This document shows positions 17,238-26,043 of a DNA stretch of 64,000 bases, one piece after another. The stretch lies in the NCBI RefSeq assembly GCF_000376445.1, contig NZ_AQXI01000004.1:62001-126000 (forward strand), in the 5' to 3' direction. Every line of letters begins with the position of its first letter. Within the stretch, counting starts at the first letter, position 1. This DNA comes from Haladaptatus paucihalophilus DX253 (GTDB lineage Archaea > Halobacteriota > Halobacteria > Halobacteriales > Haladaptataceae). The notes under the pieces were generated by a model, which was given only the letters and a program-made list of their open reading frames with translations, was not told where the DNA came from and made no database searches. The position numbers and the translations under genes were made by a program.

Positions 17238-19040
17238 TCACACCCCCCAGAAGAACGCGATGCCGAGGACAGTGACGACCGACAGGAGCAACTGTAACGG
17301 CGCACCGACGCGGATGAAGTCCGAGAATGTGTAGCCGCCGGGCCCGTAGACGAAGAGGTTCGTCTGATAGCCGACCGGCGTCATGAACGCCGTTGAGGCG
17401 GCGAAGGTCACGGCGAGGACGAACGCGAACGCGTTCGCACCGATCGACTGGGCTGCGCCGACCGCGACAGGAATCATCAACACGACGCTCGCGTTGTTAC
17501 TGATGACGCTCGTCAACAGGCCAGTGGCGACGTAGAACACCCAGAGGACACCGATTACTGGCAAGAACGATGCGGTCGAAGCCACAGCATTTCCCAGCAG
17601 CGCTGCCGCCCCCGTCTGCTGGAGCGCGATACCGAGGGGAATGACGCCAGCGAGGAGGAAGATCACGTTCCACTCGACTGATGAGTAGAGTTCGGTGGGC
17701 TTGAGGACACCGGTGAAGATCATCGCCACGACCCCTGCTAACGCAGAGACGACAATCGGCAGGATGTTCAGTGCCGGGAGGGCGACGACGCCGGCGATGA
17801 TTCCGACCGCGAACGGAATCTTCTCGCTCCGGTAGGTCACCTCGTCGAACTCGTGGGCGACGATGAAGTCCTGATTCTCAACGAGGCGGGTGAGGCTATC
17901 GGGCGGTGCCTGTACGAGGAGCGTGTCACCGACTCGGATACGAATGTCCTCGAATCGGTCCCGGACGACGTCGCCACGGGTTCGGAAGGCAAGGACGTTC
18001 GCGTCGTAGCGTTGCCGGAAGGTCGAACTCGCGAGGGTCTCGCCGACTAGGAACGACCCCGACGGGATGACGACTTCGACGAGGACCGGTTCTTCCTCAT
18101 CGGGATGCAGATCGTCTTCGGTGCGGGGACCACCCGATAAGATTAGGCCTTCCGCGTCCCTGATGTATTCGAGTGTCTCCCGGTTCGTCCTGAGCCGGAG
18201 CGTGTCGCTCTCGCGGATCTCCTTGCGAGCGAGCGGTTCTGAAAAGTGCTCGCCGTCTCGGAGCAGTTGTAACACGTCGATGTCGAGTTCGTCGTCTCCC
18301 AGTGCCTCCTCGACCGTCTTTCCGATCAATGACGAGTTCGCCGGAACGACGACGTCTGCGAGGTACTCCTGGAGGGCGTACTCCTCGACAAAGTCCTCGT
18401 CAGCGGGAATCCGTTTGGGGAGCAGTCGAACGCCGACCGTCATCAGATAGAGGGACCCGACCGCGAACACGATGATACCGAGTTTGGTGAATTCGAACAT
18501 CCCGAACGCGTGGAGACCGAGCTCGGGAGAATCCGCCCCGAGTTGGGCTGTGATATCGCTTGCGAGGATGTTCGTCGACGTTCCGATGAGCGTCAACGTG
18601 CCGCCGAGCATCGAGGCGAACGACAGCGGCATGAGCAGCTTCGATGGCGAAGTCTTCCCGTTGTGTGCGAGGTCGTTAATCACCGGGACCAGAATCGCGA
18701 CGACCGGCGTGTTGTTGATCAGTCCCGAGATGGGTCCGGTGATGCCAATCGTCGCCGTGAGTTGCTTGCGTCGGTTGGTCCCCGCGAACGCGGCCATCTT
18801 CCGACCGAGCAACTGGACGAGGCCGGTTCGGTTGATCCCGGTACTCAGGATGAGCATCGCCAGGACGGTGATAGTGGCCGGATTTGCAAATCCCGAGATT
18901 CCCTCCCGAGGCGAGATCTGCGTCCACGGTTCGAGTACGATCAACAGCACCATCACCAAAATCGCGGTGACATCGATAGGGTACCACTCTGTGGCGAACA
19001 ACACGAGTGCGAGCAGAATAATTGTAAAAACGACGAGCAT
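17238..19040 (-). CDS. SLC13-family permease with two TrkA-C domains
   Basis: The roughly 600-residue divalent-anion:Na+ symporter-type protein has an N-terminal half with six helices including GLINNTPVVAILVPVI and GGTLTLIGTSTN. Two central cytoplasmic TrkA-C (RCK-C) domains follow (VVVPANSSLIGKTVEEALGD; VVIPSGSFLVGETLASSTFR), then the second membrane half with SNNASVVLMIPVAVG and TPVGYQTNLFVYGPGGY. Substrates in the family are sulfate or dicarboxylates; TrkA-C domains sense ligands. ATG 19040 opens directly into helix 1. A TATA-like ctatttag at about 19105 would also fit a leaderless TTG at 19082. Confidence 0.9.
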   Translation of the reverse strand: MLVVFTIILLALVLFATEWYPIDVTAILVMVLLIVLEPWTQISPREGISGFANPATITVLAMLILSTGINRTGLVQLLGRKMAAFAGTNRRKQLTATIGITGPISGLINNTPVVAILVPVINDLAHNGKTSPSKLLMPLSFASMLGGTLTLIGTSTNILASDITAQLGADSPELGLHAFGMFEFTKLGIIVFAVGSLYLMTVGVRLLPKRIPADEDFVEEYALQEYLADVVVPANSSLIGKTVEEALGDDELDIDVLQLLRDGEHFSEPLARKEIRESDTLRLRTNRETLEYIRDAEGLILSGGPRTEDDLHPDEEEPVLVEVVIPSGSFLVGETLASSTFRQRYDANVLAFRTRGDVVRDRFEDIRIRVGDTLLVQAPPDSLTRLVENQDFIVAHEFDEVTYRSEKIPFAVGIIAGVVALPALNILPIVVSALAGVVAMIFTGVLKPTELYSSVEWNVIFLLAGVIPLGIALQQTGAAALLGNAVASTASFLPVIGVLWVFYVATGLLTSVISNNASVVLMIPVAVGAAQSIGANAFAFVLAVTFAASTAFMTPVGYQTNLFVYGPGGYTFSDFIRVGAPLQLLLSVVTVLGIAFFWGV

Positions 19041-19159
19041 CCCGGCCGTTACGGACGGGGAGCCAAGGCCCTGGACTGCCAACGAAACGTTAGAGAAGAC
19101 CACACTAAATAGAGACGCTGACGCGGGATAAGAACTGGTATGTACACCAGCGAATTGAT

Positions 19160-19230
19160 CAGGGTGCCACTCCATGAATTGCCCAGGGGTGAAGTCCCGA
19201 GGCACCCGCCTCGGTCCTCTGTAGAAACGG
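19160..19230 (+). repeat. Possible TnpB/IS200-605 right-end relic
   Basis: The stretch contains caggggtgaagtcccgagg and a 7-bp stem (ccgaggc/gcctcgg, 19197-19214). A frame here reads PGVKSRGTRLGPL, close to VKPRGTRPAPPVEQ at 52270-52335. Both resemble, from memory, the C-terminal end of haloarchaeal TnpB genes, where the omega/re-RNA is encoded. No tnpB body is present. Confidence 0.35.
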
Positions 19231-19302
19231 GCAGTTCGCTCAGAGACCAACCATCCTACGAACGGTTATCTGCTTGTCGGTCACATTCTAAACTAAAGGG
19301 TA

Positions 19303-19479
19303 GGATTTTTCAAACGCGTCGGAAGGTAGGTTGAGCAGTTTAAGCAGACGGCCACTGAGACCGCTACGCAACATTCAAACTACCAAAGTGAAGCGTGTGA
19401 AGCACGCTATTATTCCCAGCACGAACAGTGCCCGGAGTGCGGGGCAGAGTCTTTCGTTTCGATAAATCCTGAGGAGTGA
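19303..19479 (+). pseudogene. Broken small zinc-ribbon gene
   Basis: The frame reads GFFKRVGR, then TAG at 19327-19329, then VEQFKQTATETATQH and EACEARYYSQHEQCPECGAE up to the stop at 19477. A short amphipathic leader plus a CPxCG ribbon is a common haloarchaeal small-protein plan. The expected ATG is GTA and a stop lies in codon 9, so it cannot be translated as a whole. The first cysteine pair is also reduced to one Cys. Confidence 0.6.
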
Positions 19480-19678
19480 AACCCTGGGTCCCCAGTCGGT
19501 CCGAATAGCGAAAGTGTCGTAAGATTGCCTTCTTGTTCGAACACTCCAACTCGTTACGAGTACTAAGTATAGATACTGTATCCGCAGTTCACGTCCGTAG
19601 CGGACCGACGGAACCAGGATCGTTCTGATAGAACAGTGATGGAATCCTTCTTTACCTCGCTCTTCTATCTACCTTGTA

Positions 19679-20194
19679 GTGGTTGATGCTCTTAGAACGT
19701 TCGCCGACTATGACTCCTTCGCTCGTGAGTGGCACTCAGAGACGCTCAAAGACCGCGATGTGACCCTAGAGGTGGCCCGAAAGCGAGGTCTCCTCAACGA
19801 ACAAGACACACGCCGGCTGTGGCAATTGCTGGGGCTCCTGGACGAGGATGACGTGTTCATCCAGCTTCCGGAGTGGATCGCCGAAGAGAAGACGAACGAC
19901 GTGCAGGGAAGTCTAGCCACAACATTTGTCGGATATCTCTCCCGGGAAACTGAAGACGCAGTTCTCTTCAAAGAATCGTCACCGGCTCATCGTCTCATGC
20001 AGATCGCACACAAGATACAGTCACTCGAAAACAGGGTCCAGAATACTGCAGTCGATAGCGACCGCCGAAAGCGGTTGACTGACAAGCTAGAGGAAGAGCA
20101 TCGGAGATTCGAGACACGGGACGATATCCCGTATCTCTCTGACGAGTGGCTTCCGAAGTCCCAACTCATCACGGTCATTCGTCGGAGCGAGTAG
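19679..20194 (+). CDS. Uncharacterised haloarchaeal protein
   Basis: The 171-residue soluble protein is mostly helical and is not a family I recognise. The N-terminus (ADYDSFAREWHSETLKDRDV) and central DEDDVFIQLPEWIAEEKTND are acidic. A Lys/Arg/Glu-rich helical segment (IQSLENRVQNTAVDSDRRKR) may be a coiled coil. The start GTG 19679 follows an in-frame stop at 19637, so few alternatives exist. It lies alone between the broken zinc-ribbon gene and a convergent HlyC/CorC gene. Confidence 0.6.
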   Translation: MVDALRTFADYDSFAREWHSETLKDRDVTLEVARKRGLLNEQDTRRLWQLLGLLDEDDVFIQLPEWIAEEKTNDVQGSLATTFVGYLSRETEDAVLFKESSPAHRLMQIAHKIQSLENRVQNTAVDSDRRKRLTDKLEEEHRRFETRDDIPYLSDEWLPKSQLITVIRRSE

Positions 20195-20209
20195 TCATTC
20201 GAGGCCAAT

Positions 20210-20250
20210 GACGTCCTCCCCGGCGTGAACGCCGAGGTTCCTCGCGCTGG
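20210..20250 (+). repeat. Solo IS200/IS605-like hairpin end
   Basis: gacgtcctcccc is followed by a cggcg-tgaa-cgccg stem-loop (20221-20234) and aggttcctcgc. The arrangement GACCTCCTCCC, then hairpin, then GGNNTTCCC recurs at 33380-33425 (minus) and 37131-37168. It resembles the subterminal hairpins of single-strand transposons. No transposase is nearby. Confidence 0.4.
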
Positions 20251-20286
20251 GGGCGTTTCATTTCTGTTCCGAACTGGACTCAGACG

Positions 20287-21627
20287 CTACTCGTCGTCCG
20301 TCCCCTGTCCAGCCTGTGTCTCTTGAATCACGAGTCGTTCGATTCGAGTATCATCGACAGCCTCGACCTGAAGGAGGTACCCGGTCTCTTCGATCTGATC
20401 GCCCACTTCAGGAACTCGGCCGAGGCGACTGAAGACCAACCCACCGATCGTCTCGACATCGTCGCTCTCGAATCGAGAATCGAGCCGGTCGTTCACGTCC
20501 TGAATGGGGACCCCTCCGTCGACAACGTACGCTCCGTCGTTTCTCTTCTCGATCGACGGCTCCTGAGCACCCGTATCGAATTCGTCCTGGATATCGCCCA
20601 CGATCTCTTCGAGGATATCCTCGATGGTCACGATACCCTCGAAGACGCCCCACTCGTCGACGACGACAGCCATCTGGCCTTCCCCACGCGTCTGAAAGTC
20701 TGCGAGGATCGCGTCGATCCGACGCGTTTCCGGGACCGTGAGGACTGCTCGTGCGAGCTCACGCGCTGTGACCGTGCTGTCCTGCTCCGTCTCGGCTTCG
20801 TTCGCTCGCAGGATGTCCTTGGCGTGGACGAATCCAAGCGGTTGATTCCCGTCCTCGTCGAGCACGAGGTAGCGCGTGTAGGTCCCCGTCGCGGCGACAG
20901 ACCGGAGGTCCGGGAGCGACATCGAAGCGGGCACGGTTTCTACGTCTGGACGCGGAACCATGACCTCGCGGGCGACCGTATCCCCGAGTTCGAAGACGCT
21001 CTCGATCATCTCGACTTCGTCGAGGTCGATATGTCCCGTCTCCTCCGAGCGGGTGAGGATCATCCGAATCTCAGATTCGGTGTGGGTTTCCTCGCTCTCG
21101 GACGCGGGGGAGACACCAGCGAGGCGGGTGAAGTAGTTGGCCGTCCCGTTGAAGACGATGATGCCGGGCACGAACACGTAGTAAAAGAACTTCATGAGTG
21201 GGGCGACGAGGAGGGAGATACGTGTAGCTTCCTGGATGGCGAACGTCTTCGGCGCGAGTTCGCCGAACACCACGTGGAGAAACGTGATGAATCCGAATCC
21301 GAGGACGAACGCGACGAGGTGAACCGTTCCCGTAGGAAGCAACTGGCCGAGGACCGGTTCGATGAGCGTTGCCACAGCCGGTTCACCGATCCAACCGAGG
21401 CCGAGTGAGGAGAGCGTGATGCCGAGTTGACTGACCGCCAGATAGTCATCCAAGTTCTGAACGACATCCTGCACGAGCGCTGCCCCCGGTTTGCCGCGTT
21501 CGACGAGTGCAGTCACCTGGGTTGGCCGAACTTTGACGAATGCGAACTCCGCAGCTACGAAGACCCCGTTCATGATGACGAGGAAGAAGGCGAGAAGCAC
21601 CCCGCCCAGGGAGAGGAAGTCTACCAT
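20287..21627 (-). CDS. HlyC/CorC family protein (DUF21-CBS-CorC_HlyC)
   Basis: The 446-residue protein has an N-terminal DUF21 (CNNM) membrane domain (LLAFFLVIMNGVFVAAEFAF, HVVFGELAPKTFAIQEATRI), the acidic linker RMILTRSEETGHIDLDEVEM, a CBS pair (EVMVPRPDVETV; MAVVVDEWGVFEGIVTIEDI) and a C-terminal CorC_HlyC beta domain. The family is linked to magnesium/cobalt export or membrane homeostasis. The start at 21627 (MVDFLSLGG) rather than 21651 matches the paralogue at 48828-50168, which aligns over the whole length. This copy is GC-rich; the other is clearly more AT-rich. Confidence 0.92.
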   Translation of the reverse strand: MVDFLSLGGVLLAFFLVIMNGVFVAAEFAFVKVRPTQVTALVERGKPGAALVQDVVQNLDDYLAVSQLGITLSSLGLGWIGEPAVATLIEPVLGQLLPTGTVHLVAFVLGFGFITFLHVVFGELAPKTFAIQEATRISLLVAPLMKFFYYVFVPGIIVFNGTANYFTRLAGVSPASESEETHTESEIRMILTRSEETGHIDLDEVEMIESVFELGDTVAREVMVPRPDVETVPASMSLPDLRSVAATGTYTRYLVLDEDGNQPLGFVHAKDILRANEAETEQDSTVTARELARAVLTVPETRRIDAILADFQTRGEGQMAVVVDEWGVFEGIVTIEDILEEIVGDIQDEFDTGAQEPSIEKRNDGAYVVDGGVPIQDVNDRLDSRFESDDVETIGGLVFSRLGRVPEVGDQIEETGYLLQVEAVDDTRIERLVIQETQAGQGTDDE

Positions 21628-21784
21628 GCGGAACTGTAGTTGTATCGACACGTGTCAACGATGGACGTCCGGCGAGACCGGCGGCCACGCAGCAACCGTG
21701 TTCGTCTCCGCTGCACGACACACTCATGTGGAGTCGCCTTAGGGCAGTCAGGCGGAGCCGATTCCGGTCGAGTCGGTCGCGACA

Positions 21785-22027
21785 TCAGTCCTCGAACCCA
21801 GCGTCGTCGTCTCGTTCGAGGGTGATGGTCAATTCCCCCGACGTCGGCTGTTTCGCTGCGTCTCGGAGCGTCTGAAACTCATCCAGGAGCTCGTGGGCAT
21901 CGTCTGTACCTTCACGGACGCTCCGTGATTCTTCCCGGATCGTATCGTAGATTCGTTCCAGAATGCGGTGAGCGGCGTACGAATCCGTCTTCGAGTCTAT
22001 CTTGAACGAGGCCTCATAGCGAGACAT
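21785..22027 (-). CDS. Small conserved haloarchaeal protein
   Basis: The 80-residue acidic protein reads SRYEASFKIDSKTDSYAAHR, 'LERIYDTIREESRSVREGTD' and ends 'GELTITLERDDDAGFED'. The beta-alpha-alpha-beta pattern suggests a compact fold, but I do not know its function. An ATG at 22036 (three codons longer) is an alternative start. It lies 157 bases upstream of the HlyC/CorC gene on the same strand. Confidence 0.6.
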   Translation of the reverse strand: MSRYEASFKIDSKTDSYAAHRILERIYDTIREESRSVREGTDDAHELLDEFQTLRDAAKQPTSGELTITLERDDDAGFED

Positions 22028-22515
22028 ACGCGCCATTGGGGCTCCAGTCGGATAAGGTGGTTCCCGACTTCGAGAAATCGAACTCACTGCCGTTGCACGT
22101 TCTACTTCAGTTATCAAACCAATTACGCACCTTGAAACGCGTCAAAATCCCAAAATAGAGACTACTTTTCCCAATCGTTCGGAGCAGTCGAATTCGACCA
22201 CCGAAATCACCGCCAGTTGGCACGCTGAATATGTGGCACGAATGTACAATGACTGACTTAAGAGTGCCGGGGGAGTCTATTATGTTCTAAGAGGCAGTGA
22301 GTAACTGCTTCGCTGGATAATCGATATCTAGAATCAGAAAGTGACGCTGTCGCTTTCTATCGAAACCAAATACTTCACTACCAGACCGATAAGGGAAAAT
22401 GAGTGGAGACGTATAATGGAACATGATGCGCCACTCGCTCAGTGTAATCCGGAAGTAACTCTTGTCTCGAAGTAACTCGCCATAGTTGAGAACCCGATCA
22501 AGGAACCAAAGGGAG
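22028..22515. other. Gap without recognised gene
   Basis: The region is a divergent spacer between two small genes. No RNA-like fold, terminal repeat or coding relic was recognised. A gggag Shine-Dalgarno-like motif at about 22509 serves the following gene. Confidence 0.4.
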
Positions 22516-22824
22516 ATGACCGACCACGATGATGATTCACTGCCGGACGGGTTCAGCGATGTGCTTCACACACGTTTTTCGAGCGACAACCCGCCAAGTG
22601 AGGCAATTGGCCGAGCACTCGCAGTAGTCGAGGGGGTTGTACCAACGGAGCTTTCGTTACTGTCAGAGTCGGTTGATCCGGAAGCACTCGATGCACTGTT
22701 CGGGACGCCGATCATTGGTCAAGAAGATAGAGGTGTGACAGTCGAGTTTTCTGTCTCTGATAATCACGTGATCATCAGGAGTGACGGGAGTATTACTATC
22801 CTCGTTGGAACGGACGAAGAATGA
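22516..22824 (+). CDS. HalOD1 output-domain protein
   Basis: The protein has 102 residues. 'EAIGRALAVVEGVVPTELSL' followed by VDPEALDALF, then VTVEFSVSDNHVIIRSDGSI, is the HalOD1 signature: a helix, the 'PxELxxLxxxxDPDALDALF' motif and a beta hairpin. HalOD1 is a haloarchaeal domain often found as the output module of response regulators or alone; its mechanism is not established. ATG 22516 with gggag upstream is preferred over the in-frame 22486. Confidence 0.8.
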   Translation: MTDHDDDSLPDGFSDVLHTRFSSDNPPSEAIGRALAVVEGVVPTELSLLSESVDPEALDALFGTPIIGQEDRGVTVEFSVSDNHVIIRSDGSITILVGTDEE

Positions 22825-23050
22825 GTAGAGACGAGACGAACGTTCCGCTTCAAATCGATTTTCACCGTTGTACTCACAAAGTGGAGATATCCGGCTAGAA
22901 GCGGTTAGTCACACGAACGGACGAAATATGCTTCCCCGAGGGCGGCGACCCGGGCGATTTCTTTTCCGCTTAGTTGAATCCATTGATGAGTGAGTTCAAA
23001 CATACCCACCACTTAACCGTCCGGTGATGAATAGTATGTACAGAACGAAA

Positions 23051-23437
23051 TCACGCTCTGTCTGTATCAATTGTCTCTGGTAACGGATCAACACGAAACA
23101 CATAGTCTGCATAGACGCCGTCAAGATTCGTGGGACTTTCTTCAGTAGTGTGCCTTCGGCAAAGATTAGCCTCTGCCTCAACACTTCCGTGACCCGTTTC
23201 TTCTTGGTAGCGCTCAAGAACGACGAATTTCGCGGGGTCGTCGCACCCACGACGGTGACACTTACGGAATGAGTCCGAATTTTCTTCTCTCTCGTCTCGA
23301 GCTTCATCTGCTTCGTTCTGTTCGTCACGTGGTTCAGTTTCGTCCATACGTTCACGCGCCTGCTCAACTTCCCACGCTCGCTGGCGGTTCTCTTCGTCAC
23401 GGGCTTGCTTGTCTCGGCTCTTTTTGTTGTCCGCCAT
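23051..23437 (-). CDS. Uncharacterised zinc-binding haloarchaeal protein
   Basis: The 128-residue protein has a highly charged N-terminal half (DKQARDEENRQRAWEVEQAR), probably a helical or disordered tail, and a C-terminal domain with CHRRGCDDPAKFVVLERYQE, 'EANLCRRHTTEE' and DGVYADYVFRVDPL. The Cys-x4-Cys...Cys-x2-His spacing suggests one zinc site. It is recognisable as a recurrent haloarchaeal type but has no known role. The overlapping frame 22996-23442 is a shadow. Confidence 0.7.
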   Translation of the reverse strand: MADNKKSRDKQARDEENRQRAWEVEQARERMDETEPRDEQNEADEARDEREENSDSFRKCHRRGCDDPAKFVVLERYQEETGHGSVEAEANLCRRHTTEESPTNLDGVYADYVFRVDPLPETIDTDRA

Positions 23438-23542
23438 ACCATATCTAGGTGGACGAGAGGGATAACGCTGTGGCCGCCACTTGGAACACCTTCTGCTAGT
23501 AATTATCGCGTCCTCGTGCCGAAATAGTGGGAAGGAATTTGC

Positions 23543-23770
23543 CTACCGAGAGTAGAGCATCGGACGTTTCGCTCTGATCTCTCGCTGTCGCTGTTTCTCT
23601 GCGTAGTGTCTCCAGAGACGAAGGTACGTAACAGACTCTCGGAGTTCGATGTTAATTAGCCCAGGTATTTCGTGCTGGGGCTCACCATAGAACTGTTGTT
23701 CGTTTGGTGGAGTCGATCGAACCTCATGCTGTGGTTTCCCATACCGGAGAGAATCGATTGTGTCAGTCAT
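23543..23770 (-). CDS. Small uncharacterised protein
   Basis: The protein has 75 residues starting MTDTIDSLRYGKPQHEVRST, with a repeated 'YGxPQHE' motif at about residues 10 and 33, and a helical tail ELRESVTYLRLWRHYAEKQR. A TATA-like ctataagg at about 23837 and a gcgagga motif before ATG 23770 support this start over 23860. Function unknown. Confidence 0.55.
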   Translation of the reverse strand: MTDTIDSLRYGKPQHEVRSTPPNEQQFYGEPQHEIPGLINIELRESVTYLRLWRHYAEKQRQREIRAKRPMLYSR

Positions 23771-24166
23771 TTTGTGTTCCTCGCTGTTGGGGACAACCAC
23801 TGTTGGTTCCAGTTTTAAGCAGCAGTACTCATCCTTATAGCTTAGTACGTGCTTCGGCACGATGAATTATGTTACCTCTATCTCAGCAGGATTTACTAAA
23901 ACCACAAGTTAACAATCCACTCGCTTACTGGGACGTTCAGCTCACTTTGGAACCCTGCACGTCCGATTTCGAATAGAAGTACAGTGAGCAACTCCATCCT
24001 GTAATCCAGGTATCACCAACTTCGATTGTCGAAAGATCCTGGCGAGCAGCTTTTGGTCATCACTTGGTATTTCAACGAAGACACGATACTCTCGTTTCCA
24101 TGTGAGATATTCCATCTCCGTGAAAAGAAGCAAACTCTTATCCCCGCAGGAATACTGTTTACTTGA
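23771..24166. other. Gap with one doubtful small ORF
   Basis: It contains the promoter of the preceding minus-strand gene. A minus-strand frame at 23942-24115 (MEYLTWKREYRVFVEIPSDD) has protein-like composition but no recognisable family. It could be a small gene or a relic. Confidence 0.35.
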
Positions 24167-24568
24167 ATGGACGATGTCTTCGTCGGGAGTCTCATGTCTT
24201 CGCCGGTGTACACTGTAAGTAACGACACGTCACTCCAGAACGCTGGCGAGACGATGCGCGAACACGAGATTGGATCGATAATCGTCGTTGGTGATGACGA
24301 CCATCTCGAAGGGATCATCACTGCAACTGATTTCATTCATGTCGTCGCAGAAGGCGATCCTGATCCGAATGCAACTGTTGCTTCTGTTATGAGTACAGAC
24401 GTCATTACAACGACCGCAAGTGAATCGGTTCAAACCGCGGCGGACATAATGATTGAACACGGCTTTGACCATCTCCCGGTCCTCGACGGAGAAGTGGTCA
24501 TCGGTGTTATCACGACGACTGACCTCACGGCATATCTTTCAACGACAGAGGATCCGAGCCCATCATAG
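24167..24568 (+). CDS. Two-CBS-domain protein
   Basis: The 133-residue protein consists of a tandem CBS (Bateman) module. CBS1 covers VGSLMSSPVYTVSNDTSLQN to GIITATDF; CBS2 covers VASVMSTDVITTTASESVQT to GVITTTDLTAYL. The G-h-h-T/S-x-x-D ribose-phosphate motifs are present in both halves, so adenylate-nucleotide binding is likely. No effector domain is attached; such proteins commonly act as energy sensors on partner proteins. It converges with a four-CBS gene and lies near a DUF389 membrane protein. Confidence 0.88.
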   Translation: MDDVFVGSLMSSPVYTVSNDTSLQNAGETMREHEIGSIIVVGDDDHLEGIITATDFIHVVAEGDPDPNATVASVMSTDVITTTASESVQTAADIMIEHGFDHLPVLDGEVVIGVITTTDLTAYLSTTEDPSPS

Positions 24569-24635
24569 GGGGCATCTAGCAAGCGAATCGTATCACTCGG
24601 AACAGTTGGCCTCCGTGTACTGGAAGTAAAGACCG

Positions 24636-25823
24636 TTACCCGCCGAGCCACCAACCGTACAGTTGCGCGTGTTCCTCTGTGTCCGGATGCTTCTTCGATT
24701 GGCCGTAGGTTTTGCCTTTGAGAAGTTGGCGTTCGACCGCGTTCGCGGCGAGGCGAAGTGCATGCGTAGCGCCGTAACCCTCCCCTTTAGCGGTGAAGTA
24801 ACCACGGTCAGTGACCAGTCGAATCCGTGCCAGCACCAGTGGCACCCCTCGACTCTTTTCTTTGTGCTCGTGCAGTTCGATACTGGCCTTTATCACACTC
24901 ATCTCGCCATACTTCGAGGTCACGCTGTCGATCAACGCAGAAACGTCATCGTAATCCATCCCATCGAGTAACTCGAGACCGAACACCTGCACGGGACGTC
25001 GTTCTTCCTGTTCCCAGGTGAGTGCCTCAACGACGTCCGTCTTTGTGATGATTCCGATCGGTTCGTCCGTCTCGTTAGCCGTGACGACAAGTGAGGAAAT
25101 CTCCTGATCGAACATCGTTTCGACTACCACATCGAGCGGTGTGTCTCGTTGAACCGTCACAGCTGCATCGGACATCAGGTTCCGCACTGGCAGATCGAGC
25201 ATCCGGTCGGAAGTACCGTCACGCTCACCAAACCCGCCGCGACCACTAAACTCGTCCGACGAACCACCTTGGCTCTTGTTCCCGCCGCGTGTCGTGAATT
25301 CGATGACATCGTACAGACTCAGTATGCCTTCGAGTTCGTCATTGTCGATGACTGGGAGGTGTGCAATACGTCCTTCCCGAAGCGTGTTGAGGGCTTTCCC
25401 CATCGTGGTCGTCGGGGTCGCACTGATCAGCGTTGTCGTGTATGCATCGTCAACGGTCACCGCGTCGAGAAACGGGGTCACGGCCTCCAGAACGGCATCT
25501 GCGGTCACCACACCATAGACGCGGTCTTCGTCCAGCACTGGGAGCGTCTTGGCGTTACTCCCGATCATGAGTCGTGCGACTTCACGGACATCCTCGGTCC
25601 GGTCGACGGTCGGGACGTGTTGCACCCGTGAGCCAACCTTCGCCGAGGGTTGATTGGACGACGAGGCCAGTTGTCGGCGGCTGACGACGCCACGATACTC
25701 CTCGCCGTCCGTAACGACGACGGCCTCGAGTTCTTGATTCTCGAACGCACCGGCGACCTTCGAAAGGGGTGCCCCGATATCGAACTCGGTGAACTTTGTT
25801 GAAACTATCTCAGAAATGTCCAT
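24636..25823 (-). CDS. Four-CBS protein fused to an HPF/RaiA-like domain
   Basis: The protein has 395 residues. Four CBS repeats are seen: VVVTDGEEYRGVVSRRQL; TLPVLDEDRVYGVVTADAVL; HLPVIDNDELEGILSLYDVI; SLVVTANETDEPIGIITKTD. A Gly/Ser linker separates repeats 3 and 4. The C-terminal 120 residues (VIKASIELHEHKEKSRGVPL, 'GYFTAKGEGYGATHALRLAA', ERQLLKGK) follow the beta-alpha pattern of ribosome hibernation-promoting factor. The fusion suggests a nucleotide-sensing switch that controls ribosome binding. The domain assignment at the C-terminus is inference. Confidence 0.85.
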   Translation of the reverse strand: MDISEIVSTKFTEFDIGAPLSKVAGAFENQELEAVVVTDGEEYRGVVSRRQLASSSNQPSAKVGSRVQHVPTVDRTEDVREVARLMIGSNAKTLPVLDEDRVYGVVTADAVLEAVTPFLDAVTVDDAYTTTLISATPTTTMGKALNTLREGRIAHLPVIDNDELEGILSLYDVIEFTTRGGNKSQGGSSDEFSGRGGFGERDGTSDRMLDLPVRNLMSDAAVTVQRDTPLDVVVETMFDQEISSLVVTANETDEPIGIITKTDVVEALTWEQEERRPVQVFGLELLDGMDYDDVSALIDSVTSKYGEMSVIKASIELHEHKEKSRGVPLVLARIRLVTDRGYFTAKGEGYGATHALRLAANAVERQLLKGKTYGQSKKHPDTEEHAQLYGWWLGG

Positions 25824-26043
25824 TGTGTACTCACTACTAGGAGGGTCCGCGGACGCTTATGCTTGCCTCATTTTTTGGTGACACGATGCCGCTCATTTGT
25901 AGCGGTACTCATTCGGATGTGAGGAGACATATCGTTACACGGCCCCGAATTCGTTCCACTTCTTTGAAAGAAATCCAACCTGGGAAGTGGCACTGAATAT
26001 AAGTCTAGATACTGATAAATATCTAATAGCACGTATTATCTGT

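Noticed and set aside
20323-21408. 361-codon plus-strand ORF
   Set aside because: Antisense shadow of the HlyC/CorC gene; composition is an artefact of GC-rich codon complement.
24663-25631. Plus-strand ORFs opposite the four-CBS gene
   Set aside because: Antisense shadows; the CBS protein explains the region fully.
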